Source: Polymorphobacter megasporae (GTDB lineage: Bacteria; Pseudomonadota; Alphaproteobacteria; Sphingomonadales; Sphingomonadaceae). Taken from it: DNA of 64,000 bases. The stretch spans positions 1,736,001 through 1,800,000 of the forward strand of contig NZ_CP081848.1 of assembly GCF_018982885.2 (NCBI RefSeq), in the 5' to 3' direction. The position numbers and the translations under genes were made by a program. The notes beneath the pieces were generated by a model. That model saw only the letters and a list, made by a program, of their open reading frames with translations, made no database searches and had not been told where the DNA came from. Positions 36,014 through 43,906 of the stretch are shown here, piece after piece; positions within the stretch are counted from its first letter, which is position 1; every line of letters starts with the position of its first letter.

Positions 36014-38179
36014 ATGGACATGGCGACGATGAGCAAGCACGCGACGACGAAAGATTCGTCGGCGAAGGTACACACGGATCCGCTGGCCGGCGCCCATGCT
36101 GCTGGCGTCGCATTTGCCGACGCCGGCCTTGTGCCGGGCGAAGGCGGCGAACTTCACCAACCTGCTGCCGCCGATGGCGAAGTGATGACGACAAACAACG
36201 GCATCGCGATTTCCGACGACTTCAATTCGCTCAAGGCCGGACCGCGCGGCGGCACGATGCTCGAGGATTTCGTCCTCCGCGAGAAAATCTTCCATTTCGA
36301 CCATGAGCGTATCCCCGAGCGCGTCGTCCACGCCCGTGGGCTTGCGGCGCACGGCGTCTTCACTCTCAGCGACAGCCTCGGTGACTTTACCAGCGCTCCA
36401 GTGCTTTCGGAGACAGGCGTGGAAATCCCCGTATTTGTCCGCTTCTCGACTGTCGCCGGCAACCGCGGCTCGGCCGACCTCGCGCGCGACGTCCGTGGCT
36501 TTGCGGTGAAGTTCTATACCCAGCAGGGCAATTGGGACCTCGTCGGCAACAATATTCCGGTGTTCTTCATTCAAGACGCAATAAAGTTCCCCGACCTGAT
36601 TCACGCGGTCAAGGAGGAGCCGGATCGCGGCTTCCCACAGGCGGCATCGGCGCACGACACCTTCTGGGACTTCATCGCCTGCTCGCCCGAGGCGATGAAT
36701 ATGGTGATGTGGCAGATGTCCGACCGGACGATCCCGCGGTCAGTGCGGATGATGGAAGGCTTCGGCATCCACACCTTCCGTCTCGTCGACGCTGCGGGCA
36801 AGTCGACCTTCGTCAAGTGGCACTGGCGGCCGACGCTCGGCTCACAGTCGGTGGTGTGGGACGAAGCGGTCAAGATCAACGGCGCCGATGCCGATTTCCA
36901 TCGCCGCGACCTGTATAACGCGATCGAGGCTGGCGACTTCCCGGCGTGGGACCTCGCGGTCCAGTTGTTCACCGAGGAGGACGCCGCCGGCTTCGACTTC
37001 GATCACCTCGATTCGTCGAAGCTGATCCCGGAGGAGATTGTCCCGCTTCGCGTGATCGGGCGGATGGTGCTCAATCGCAACCCGACCAACGTCTTCTCGG
37101 AGACCGAGCAGGTCGCGTTCTGCACCCAGAACGTCGTTCCCGGCATCGACTTCTCGAACGATCCCCTGCTGCAGGGGCGCAACTTCTCGTATCTCGACAC
37201 GCAGTTGAAGCGCCTCGGGTCGCCGAACTTCACCCAGTTGCCGATCAATGCGCCGAAATGTCCGTTCGCCAACATGCAGCGCGACGGTCACATGCAGACC
37301 TCGCTCCAGCCCGAGCGCGTGACCTATACGCCGAGCTTGCTCGCGCCCAAGGGCCCACGCGAGGTTCCGACCGGGACGCAGGCGTTCCGCGAACAGATCG
37401 ATGCGCCCAAGGTTCGCGCCCGTTCGGCGACGTTCAACGACCACTACAGCCAGGCGCGGCAGTTCTTCGACAGCCAAACGGGTCCCGAGCAGGACCATAT
37501 CGTGGCCGCATTGATCTTCGAACTCAGCAAGGTCGAGGCCGATGTTGTCCGTGCTGCGATGCTCGGCCATCTCGCCAATATCCTCCCGGAACTTGGCGAG
37601 CGCGTTGCTGCCGGGCTGGGACATGACGAGCCGATCGTCGCAATTCCGCAGGCGATGCCGACACGGACCGACCTTCCGAAGTCGCCCGCGTTGAGCATCC
37701 TTGCCAATGCCAAGGCAACTTTCGAGGGTCGCAAGATCGGCGTCCTGGTGACCGACGGGGCCGACGCCAAGCTGATAACCGCGATCGTTGATGCGGCGAC
37801 GGCGGCGAAGGCGAAGGTCGAGATCGTGGCCCCCAAGGTCGGCGGTGCGACCCTGAGCGACGGCACCAAGCTGGCCGCCAAGCACCAACTTGCCGGTGGC
37901 CCGTCCGTCCTGTTCGACGCAGTCGCGCTTGCGGTGTCGGATGACGGCGTCACAGCATTGCTCGGCGAAGCAGCGGCTGTGGCATGGGTCCACACTGCGT
38001 TCTCGCACCTCAAGGTCATCGGCCACAGTGCCGAGGCGCAGCCGCTGCTCGACATGGCAGGCGTTATGCCCGACGCGGGGATCGTTGCGATGACCGCGGG
38101 CGATGCCAACGGCTTCGTCGCGACTGCGTCGAAGGGCCGGATCTGGTCGCGCGACGAGAATGTGCGGACGGTGTTCTAG
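36014..38179 (+). CDS. katE: Large-subunit catalase (KatE type)
   Basis: A 721-residue heme catalase of the large, clade 2 type. His106 in [12 protein letters not shown] is the catalytic His; [42 protein letters not shown] (distal Asn), and [16 protein letters not shown] (proximal Tyr ligand region) are conserved. The last part (from about 560: [21 protein letters not shown]) is the extra flavodoxin/GATase-like domain of the large catalases. It breaks down H2O2. GGGAG precedes the ATG at 36014. Its stop is directly followed by the SOS box of the next gene. Confidence 0.96.
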   Translation: MDMATMSKHATTKDSSAKVHTDPLAGAHAAGVAFADAGLVPGEGGELHQPAAADGEVMTTNNGIAISDDFNSLKAGPRGGTMLEDFVLREKIFHFDHERIPERVVHARGLAAHGVFTLSDSLGDFTSAPVLSETGVEIPVFVRFSTVAGNRGSADLARDVRGFAVKFYTQQGNWDLVGNNIPVFFIQDAIKFPDLIHAVKEEPDRGFPQAASAHDTFWDFIACSPEAMNMVMWQMSDRTIPRSVRMMEGFGIHTFRLVDAAGKSTFVKWHWRPTLGSQSVVWDEAVKINGADADFHRRDLYNAIEAGDFPAWDLAVQLFTEEDAAGFDFDHLDSSKLIPEEIVPLRVIGRMVLNRNPTNVFSETEQVAFCTQNVVPGIDFSNDPLLQGRNFSYLDTQLKRLGSPNFTQLPINAPKCPFANMQRDGHMQTSLQPERVTYTPSLLAPKGPREVPTGTQAFREQIDAPKVRARSATFNDHYSQARQFFDSQTGPEQDHIVAALIFELSKVEADVVRAAMLGHLANILPELGERVAAGLGHDEPIVAIPQAMPTRTDLPKSPALSILANAKATFEGRKIGVLVTDGADAKLITAIVDAATAAKAKVEIVAPKVGGATLSDGTKLAAKHQLAGGPSVLFDAVALAVSDDGVTALLGEAAAVAWVHTAFSHLKVIGHSAEAQPLLDMAGVMPDAGIVAMTAGDANGFVATASKGRIWSRDENVRTVF

Positions 38180-38180
38180 C

Positions 38181-38195
38181 GTTCACGAAATGTTC
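38181..38195 (+). promoter_or_regulatory. LexA-type SOS box (GTTC-N7-GTTC)
   Basis: GTTC ACGAAAT GTTC: a perfect match to the alphaproteobacterial SOS operator, 2 bases after the katE stop and 22 bases before the Y-family polymerase start. This repeat of two GTTC half-sites 7 bases apart is the known LexA site in Rhizobium and Rhodobacter relatives. Use by LexA here is inferred from the match and the DNA-repair gene behind it. Confidence 0.8.
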
Positions 38196-38207
38196 TAATT
38201 TTGCTAT

Positions 38208-38235
38208 GGGGGAGCGATGCCCGAGTCGCTCCCCC
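38208..38235 (+). promoter_or_regulatory. Hairpin enclosing the ribosome binding site and start codon of the Y-family polymerase
   Basis: GGGGGAGCG (38208-38216) and CGCTCCCCC (38227-38235) are exact reverse complements. The left arm contains the GGGGGAG Shine-Dalgarno region and the 10-base loop starts with the ATG at 38217. A 9-bp GC stem here would hide the ribosome binding site. The pairing is seen directly; a regulatory effect is inference. Confidence 0.6.
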
Positions 38236-39518
38236 TTCGTTGGCTATACCTCGACCTCAACAGCTATTTCGCGAGTGTCGAGCAACAGCTCGACCCGGCG
38301 TTGCGCGGGCGGCCGATCGCCGTCGCCCCCGTTCATACCGACTCCACCAGCGCGATCGCCGCGAGCTACGAGGCAAAGGCGTTTGGCATCAATACCGGTA
38401 CGCCGATCTGGGAGGCCAAGGCGAAGTGTCGCGACTTGGTCGTCGTTCCCGCGCGCCACGAAGAATATGTCCGCTTCCATCACCGCATCGTCGCTGAGGT
38501 AGAGCGCCACGTCCCCGTTACCGCGGTCTGCTCGATCGACGAGGTCGCCTGCCGCCTGTGCGATAACGAGAGCGGCCGCGCGGCGGTCGGCGATCTCGCC
38601 CGCCGGATCAAGGCAGGGATCGCCGCCAACGTCGGCACTGAGCTCAAATCGTCGATCGGCGTCGCGCCAAACCGCCTGCTGGCGAAGATGGCCGCCGACA
38701 TGGAGAAGCCCGATGGGCTAACCGTCCTCGATGCCGAATGTCTCGACGCGCGGCTCCGTGCGCTCAGGCCCAACGACATTCCGGGCGTCGGCAAGAACAT
38801 GGAGAAGCGCCTTGCGGCGGCGGGCGTCGTGACGATGGCGCGCATCCTCGACCTCGACCCGCGCGAGGCGCGGTCGGTGTGGGGCAACGTTTGGGGCGAG
38901 CGGCTCCACTGGCTGCTCAAAGGCGTCGATCTTCCCGAGCGCGAGACCCAGCGCCGGACGATCGGCCACAGCCACGTCCTCGGCCCGGACAAGCGCCACC
39001 CCGACCGCGCCCGGCTCGTTGCGCGGCGGCTGTTAATGAAGGCGGCAACGCGGCTGCGGCGGATGGAATGCCGGACGGGCTTCGTCGTGCTGACCGTGAA
39101 GGGTGAAAAGGGCGAGGCCGTCGGCGGCGACGGATCGCGCACGCCGGGGCTTCGCTGGTCGCACGGCCAGAAACTCGTCGCAGCGCACGATAGCTTCACC
39201 CTGCTGGCGGTACTCGACGGCCTGTGGCTGCGGATGCGTGCCGAGCTTGCCGAGCAGCGCTACCGCCAAGTGTCGGTGACCTTCCTTGAATTGACTACTG
39301 CCGCCGAGACCCAGCTTGCGCTGTTCGACGCGGGCCCGGCGGTGACCCCCGAAACCGAAGCCCGCCGCCTCGCGCTCAGCGCCGCCATCGATCGCATGAA
39401 CACCCGCTTCGGCCGCGATGCGGTGACGGTCGGGCACGACAGCGCAGGGGCATCGCGAAGCTCGGGGCCAAAAATCGCCTTCACGCGGATTCCCGAGCTG
39501 GCAGAGTTCCGCGAGTAG
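38217..39518 (+). CDS. Y-family DNA polymerase (DinB/UmuC-like), SOS-controlled
   Basis: A 433-residue translesion polymerase. The catalytic residues are present: Asp13 in LYLDLNSYFASVEQQ and Asp108-Glu109 in VCSIDEVACRL. KSSIGVAPNRLLAKMAAD, DIPGVGKNMEKRLAAAG (helix-hairpin-helix) and a little-finger domain follow; an extra stretch near QLALFDAG may be a beta-clamp-binding site. It differs in sequence from standard DinB and is the type sometimes misnamed ImpB/type VI in databases. It has a perfect SOS box and a start-codon hairpin upstream. It probably copies past DNA lesions. Confidence 0.9.
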   Translation: MPESLPLRWLYLDLNSYFASVEQQLDPALRGRPIAVAPVHTDSTSAIAASYEAKAFGINTGTPIWEAKAKCRDLVVVPARHEEYVRFHHRIVAEVERHVPVTAVCSIDEVACRLCDNESGRAAVGDLARRIKAGIAANVGTELKSSIGVAPNRLLAKMAADMEKPDGLTVLDAECLDARLRALRPNDIPGVGKNMEKRLAAAGVVTMARILDLDPREARSVWGNVWGERLHWLLKGVDLPERETQRRTIGHSHVLGPDKRHPDRARLVARRLLMKAATRLRRMECRTGFVVLTVKGEKGEAVGGDGSRTPGLRWSHGQKLVAAHDSFTLLAVLDGLWLRMRAELAEQRYRQVSVTFLELTTAAETQLALFDAGPAVTPETEARRLALSAAIDRMNTRFGRDAVTVGHDSAGASRSSGPKIAFTRIPELAEFRE

Positions 39519-39625
39519 GACGCGCGACTCTTCGCGAAATCTCGGCCAATGCCGGCCCGTCGAACAACTGCTCCGGGACAAACGCTCGCATTGACCAATC
39601 AAGGCGGTCAGTTAGCGTGGGGTCG

Positions 39626-40720
39626 ATGAGCAGTGTCGAAGTCGTAGGCCTCGCGAAATTCTTCGAGGCGATGCCCGCCCTCCAGCCGACCGATCTGGCG
39701 ATCGCGGACGGCGAATTCGTCGTCATCATCGGCCCGTCGGGCTGCGGTAAGTCGACCCTTCTCCGCCTGATCGCCGGGCTCGAACGGCCCGATGCCGGCC
39801 GCGTCGAGATCGCCGGGCGCGACGTCACCGGCCTCGCGCCTGCCGAGCGCGGGCTCGCGATGGTCTTCCAGTCGTATGCGCTCTACCCGCATTTGACCGC
39901 GGGGGAGAATATCGCCTTCCCGTTGCAGATGGCGCGACGCCCCGCCGCCGAGATCGCCGCGCGCGTCGCCGCCGTCGCCGAAGTGCTCGAACTCGGGCCG
40001 TTGCTCGGGCGGCGGCCGCGCGCGCTGTCGGGCGGACAGCGCCAGCGGGTCTCGATCGGCCGGGCGATCGTTCGCGACCCCGGTGTCCTCCTCCTCGACG
40101 AGCCGCTGTCGAACCTCGACGCCGGCCTGCGGGTGCGGATGCGCCACGAGTTCGCGCGGCTCCACCAGCGGCTTGGGACGACGATGATCTACGTCACCCA
40201 CGACCAGGTCGAGGCGATGACGCTCGCCAACCGCATCGTCGTCATGGCGCACGGACGCGTCGAGCAGGTCGGCGCGCCGCTCGACCTTTATCATGCGCCG
40301 GCGACGATCGGCGTCGCGGCGGCGATCGGCTCGCCGGCGATGAACCTGCTGCCGGGAACGATCACCGCGATCGACGCCAGCGGCGCGCGAGTGGTGCTGG
40401 ATGGTGGCGTCTCATGCCACGTCGCCGCGCTAGTGCCTGCCAACGCCATTGGAGCGTCCGTCACGCTCGGCGTTCGCCCCGAGCATTTACAGGCCGACCC
40501 CGCCGGTGGCTTCGGCGGCGCAGTCGAGCTGTTCGAGCGGCTCGGGCCGTTGTCGTTCGCGCATCTTGCTTCGCCGCTCGCGAACGGGACCGCGCTTGTT
40601 GCGCAGCTGCCGAGCGATCGCCACGTGACGCTCGGCGAACGGCTGTACTTTTCCGTCGACCCCGCTGACGCGCGTCTGTTTGCCGAGGACGGTCGTGCTT
40701 TCGCGCGGATCAGCCCTTGA
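39626..40720 (+). CDS. ABC transporter ATPase of the UgpC/MalK type
   Basis: A 364-residue ATPase. Walker A GPSGCGKST, signature LSGGQRQR, Walker B VLLLDEP and switch THD are all intact, and the C-terminal regulatory OB domain of the carbohydrate-importer ATPases (DVGVRPEHL-like GVRPEHLQADP) is present. The ATG at 39626 is preferred to a GTG three codons earlier. It is on the opposite strand from the permeases, and its end overlaps the end of the second permease gene by 11 bases. It should drive the importer encoded at 40710-43701. Confidence 0.93.
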   Translation: MSSVEVVGLAKFFEAMPALQPTDLAIADGEFVVIIGPSGCGKSTLLRLIAGLERPDAGRVEIAGRDVTGLAPAERGLAMVFQSYALYPHLTAGENIAFPLQMARRPAAEIAARVAAVAEVLELGPLLGRRPRALSGGQRQRVSIGRAIVRDPGVLLLDEPLSNLDAGLRVRMRHEFARLHQRLGTTMIYVTHDQVEAMTLANRIVVMAHGRVEQVGAPLDLYHAPATIGVAAAIGSPAMNLLPGTITAIDASGARVVLDGGVSCHVAALVPANAIGASVTLGVRPEHLQADPAGGFGGAVELFERLGPLSFAHLASPLANGTALVAQLPSDRHVTLGERLYFSVDPADARLFAEDGRAFARISP

Positions 40721-41561
40721 TGCCCCCGCCGAGGACACCGCTGAAGTACGACCGCTGGAGCGCGACGAACAGGATCAGAACCGGCAGCGTCGTCACCACC
40801 GCGCCCGCCATCATCAGCTCGACGTCCTGCCCATGTTCGCGGCTGATCGCGGCGAGCGCGACGGGGAGCGTATAGAGCCGCTGGTCGGTGATCGCGATGA
40901 GCGGCCACAGGAAGTCGCTCCAGCTGGCGAGAAAGGTGAACAGCGCGAGCGTCACCACCACCGGGCGCAGCAGCGGCGCGACGATCCGGGTGAGGATGTG
41001 CCATTCGCTCGCGCCGTCGAGTCGCGCCGCATCGAGCATCTCGTCCGGGATCGCGAGCGCCGCCTGGCGGACGAACAGCACGCCATAGATTCCGGCTAGC
41101 CCGGGGACGAGGACCCCGGCGTAGGTGTTGATCAGCCCGGCGGCCTTGAGCATCAGGAAGAGTGGCAGCAGCGTCACCTGCGTCGGGATCACCGCGAGCG
41201 CGAGCATCGCTTGAAGCAGTCGTGCGCGGCCGGTGAAGCGCAGCTTGGCGAAGGCGTAACCGGCGGGTAGCGTCAGCCCGAGCCCGATGACCGTCGCGAG
41301 CGTCGCGAGCAACGTGCTGTTTACGATCGCCGGCACGATCCGGTAGCTCGTCGCGCCGCCTGACGCATCGATGTGCGGGAACAGCAGCTCGCGGTAGTTG
41401 GCCAGCGTCGGGTGGCCCGGCCACAGCGGGGGTGGGAACGCTGAGGCTGCGCCCTTCGGCATCAGCGAGACGCCGATCATCCAGATCAGCGGCGCGGCGG
41501 TCGCGAGCGACAGCAGGGCCAGCACGATCGTCCGAATTCTGCCTCCGGTTCTCACAGCCAT
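40710..41561 (-). CDS. ABC sugar transporter permease, UgpE/MalG type
   Basis: A 283-residue permease with about six helices. The EAA loop is VRQAALAIPDEMLDAARLDGASEWHI, with further helices IVLALLSLATAAPLIWMI, STLLATLATVIGLGLTLPAGYAFA and LALFTFLASWSDFLWPLIAIT. The start is taken at the ATG at 41561, which overlaps the upstream permease stop by 10 bases; a GTG at 41555 is also possible. Forms the membrane pore with the other permease. Its 3' end overlaps the convergent ATPase gene. Confidence 0.92.
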   Translation of the reverse strand: MAVRTGGRIRTIVLALLSLATAAPLIWMIGVSLMPKGAASAFPPPLWPGHPTLANYRELLFPHIDASGGATSYRIVPAIVNSTLLATLATVIGLGLTLPAGYAFAKLRFTGRARLLQAMLALAVIPTQVTLLPLFLMLKAAGLINTYAGVLVPGLAGIYGVLFVRQAALAIPDEMLDAARLDGASEWHILTRIVAPLLRPVVVTLALFTFLASWSDFLWPLIAITDQRLYTLPVALAAISREHGQDVELMMAGAVVTTLPVLILFVALQRSYFSGVLGGGIKG

Positions 41562-42445
41562 TCGAGCCGCCGTGCGAGGCGTGCCTGCACCGCAGTTATC
41601 CCAAGAATCGCCACGAAGAGGATCACCGCGACCGCCGATGCAGTGCCGAGGTTCCACCAGGTGAAACCCTCATCGAACATGAAATACAGGATTGTCATCG
41701 TGCTTTGTGCCGGGCCGCCGTGCGTCATGACGTAGGGCTCGGCGAAGACCTGGAGGAAATTGGCGACGCTAAGCACGCTGGCGAGGACGAGCGCAGGGCC
41801 AATCGCGGGGAGCGTCACGTGACGGAAACGCGCGACGGGCCCGGCGCCGTCGAGCCGCGCCGCCTCGCGCAGGTCGGTCGACACCGTTGCCAGCGCCGCG
41901 GTGAAGACGAGCATGTTGTAGCCGAACGCCTTCCACACGATGAAGATCAGCGTTGCCGGGATGCTCGTCTTCGGGTCGCCGAGCCAGTCGACCGGTGCAA
42001 TCCCGACGACGCCGAGCGCGGCATTGAGAAGCCCTGAGCGCGTGTCGAGGACGTAGCGCCAGACCAATGCGGTCGCTACGAGCGTCGTCACGTACGGCGC
42101 GAACAGCAGCAGCCGCCAGACCGGCTTCCACCCGACCGTCGCCGAGTCGAGTAGCAAGGCGGTGACAAGCGACGCTCCGATCGCGGCTGGAACGCCAATC
42201 CCGGTGAAGATCAACGTGTTCCACACCGCGTGCCAGAACCGCGGGTCGTGCGCGAGCGCGAGGTAGTTGCCGCTGCCGACGAGCCGCAAATTGGCGAGAT
42301 CTGCGAGCGCGTAGATGTCGAAGTCGGTCAGGCTGAGCAGCAGCCCGGCGACGGTCGGCACGACGAGAAACGCCAGTGTGGCAAACAGCACCGGGATGGT
42401 AAAAGCCAGCCCGGCGCGTGCTTCGCTCGACCTGCGCCGCGTCAT
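41552..42445 (-). CDS. ABC sugar transporter permease, UgpA/MalF type
   Basis: A 297-residue permease with six helices: GLAFTIPVLFATLAFLVVPTVAGLLLSL at the start, VWNTLIFTGIGVPAAIGASL and WRLLLFAPYVTTLVATALV later. The EAA loop VSTDLREAARLDGAGPVARFRHVTLP is clear. It overlaps the solute-binding protein gene by 4 bases (ATGA) and the second permease by 10, so SBP, UgpA-like and UgpE-like are one operon. Substrate is unknown, probably a sugar or glycerol phosphate. Confidence 0.93.
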   Translation of the reverse strand: MTRRRSSEARAGLAFTIPVLFATLAFLVVPTVAGLLLSLTDFDIYALADLANLRLVGSGNYLALAHDPRFWHAVWNTLIFTGIGVPAAIGASLVTALLLDSATVGWKPVWRLLLFAPYVTTLVATALVWRYVLDTRSGLLNAALGVVGIAPVDWLGDPKTSIPATLIFIVWKAFGYNMLVFTAALATVSTDLREAARLDGAGPVARFRHVTLPAIGPALVLASVLSVANFLQVFAEPYVMTHGGPAQSTMTILYFMFDEGFTWWNLGTASAVAVILFVAILGITAVQARLARRLEWL

Positions 42446-43701
42446 GTAATCCGCCCCCGGTCAAGCAGCCAGCGCCGCTTGGCGAGGATGCGGTCGACCC
42501 GCGCGTCCATCTCGGCGGCGGCGGCGTCGACGCCTAACCTGCCGCGCACCATAGCTTCGGCGACCTGCTGGACCTCGCTAGTGATCCGCTCCCATTCGGG
42601 TACCGCCGGCGGCGCCACACTGTCGGCAATTTGCGTTGCGAACAGCCGGGTCACGGGGTCGGGCGGCAGCATTGTCCACGCCCGCGACCGCGTCGGGAGG
42701 TCGCCGGTGATTCCGAATATCTGCCGCTGGAGGTCGGCGCCGGTAAGGAAGGCGACGAGTCGCCACGCCGCGGCGGGGTCACGCGCGGTCCGACTGACCG
42801 CGAGGCAGGTGCCGCGCGCCATCGCCGCCCCCGCGCCGCGCGGCCCCGGCGTCGCCGCCGCGCCCCACGAGCCCGGCACGATGCGGTGTTCGGGGCGGCG
42901 GGCATCGCCGAGGAACACCGCGTCCGACGGCAGGATCGCAAACCAGCCGCGCCGCAGCCCGATATAGGTGTCGCCCGCCTCGGCCCCGGTCACGCGCGGT
43001 GACAGCTTGAGGTCGAACACCTGTTTGTAGAAGGCGAGCGCGGCGCGGAAGCCGGGGCTGCGGAAATTACCGCGTCCGGCGCGGTCGCGGAGAAACGGCT
43101 CGCCGGTTTGCGCGGCATAAGCGAACAGCGGCTCGGGCCAGTCGAGCAGATGCAGCGTCGCAAAGCGGTCGGGATGGCGGCGGACGATCGCCTGCGCCAT
43201 CCGCGTCCACTCGGCCCAGTCGAGCGGCGGCGCCGGGTAGTCGACCTCGGCGATCAGGTCGCGCCGATAGAATTGAACCCAGCTGTCGGCAGTCCACGGC
43301 ACCGCGTAGGCGCGCCCGGCGATCGTTACCGCCGCATTCGCGCCGGGCAGATGGCCGGTCAGCAGCGCCGGTGGCGGGGCTGTAAGCGCGCCGAGCAGAT
43401 TGAGCTCGGGCAGCCAGCCGGTGTTGAGCATCATCACGTCGGGCAGCGAGCCGCCCGCGAAACCGGTCAGCAATTTCTCGTGCGCGCCCGTCCACGGCAC
43501 TGCCTGGAGATCGACGTCGATCCCGGTCGTGCGGGTGAACGGCGGCAGCAGGATCGGCGCGTTCTCGCCGGTCGTTCCCATCGCCCACCACGTCACGCGG
43601 TTGCTGTCCCGCGGCGCGCAAGCAGACAGTGCCGCGCTGCTCGCGAGCGTCAGCGCGCGCCTGCGTGTGATCATGCCGTCGCTCGCCGCTTTACCCTTCA
43701 C
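42442..43701 (-). CDS. ABC sugar transporter solute-binding lipoprotein (UgpB-like)
   Basis: A 419-residue lipoprotein (ITRRRALTLASSAALSACAP, lipobox Cys about 28, twin-Arg present). It binds the substrate for the importer: VTWWAMGTTGENAPILLPPFTR, PDVMMLNTGWLPELNLLGAL, YAVPWTADSWVQFYRRDL and AFYKQVFD are family motifs of cluster-type-1 extracellular solute-binding proteins. The frame starts at GTG (43701); an ATG nine codons later (43674) is an alternative. First gene of the leftward operon, divergent from the TonB receptor gene. Confidence 0.9.
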   Translation of the reverse strand: MKGKAASDGMITRRRALTLASSAALSACAPRDSNRVTWWAMGTTGENAPILLPPFTRTTGIDVDLQAVPWTGAHEKLLTGFAGGSLPDVMMLNTGWLPELNLLGALTAPPPALLTGHLPGANAAVTIAGRAYAVPWTADSWVQFYRRDLIAEVDYPAPPLDWAEWTRMAQAIVRRHPDRFATLHLLDWPEPLFAYAAQTGEPFLRDRAGRGNFRSPGFRAALAFYKQVFDLKLSPRVTGAEAGDTYIGLRRGWFAILPSDAVFLGDARRPEHRIVPGSWGAAATPGPRGAGAAMARGTCLAVSRTARDPAAAWRLVAFLTGADLQRQIFGITGDLPTRSRAWTMLPPDPVTRLFATQIADSVAPPAVPEWERITSEVQQVAEAMVRGRLGVDAAAAEMDARVDRILAKRRWLLDRGRIT

Positions 43702-43845
43702 ATTTCCCTGTCCTTCGGGAATCCTAGGCTCTCGTTTGTTGCTGACAAGCAGTCATGGCACGGCGCGCCGATCGGTCGCTGCGTGTCCTATTCGCATCAG
43801 TCGTCGCGGAAACACTCGTCAACAGACACTGAGCGCAGGCGTGCG

Positions 43846-43886
43846 ACATTAGTGAATGTTGACTGCAACCACGAGGTCGATTGCAG
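43846..43886. promoter_or_regulatory. Palindromes in the divergent control region
   Basis: ACATT-AGTG-AATGT (43846-43859) and the separated arms CTGCAA ... TTGCAG (43863-43868 and 43881-43886) lie in the 205-base gap between the transporter operon and the TonB receptor gene. They may be sites for a repressor controlling both directions, but this is a guess from symmetry alone. Confidence 0.3.
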
Positions 43887-43906
43887 CAAACCAATAAAGC
43901 AACGGG

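Noticed and set aside
38217-39518. Type VI secretion ImpB-type protein
   Set aside because: Some databases use this name for the family, but catalytic DLN and SIDE motifs show a Y-family polymerase and no secretion genes are near.
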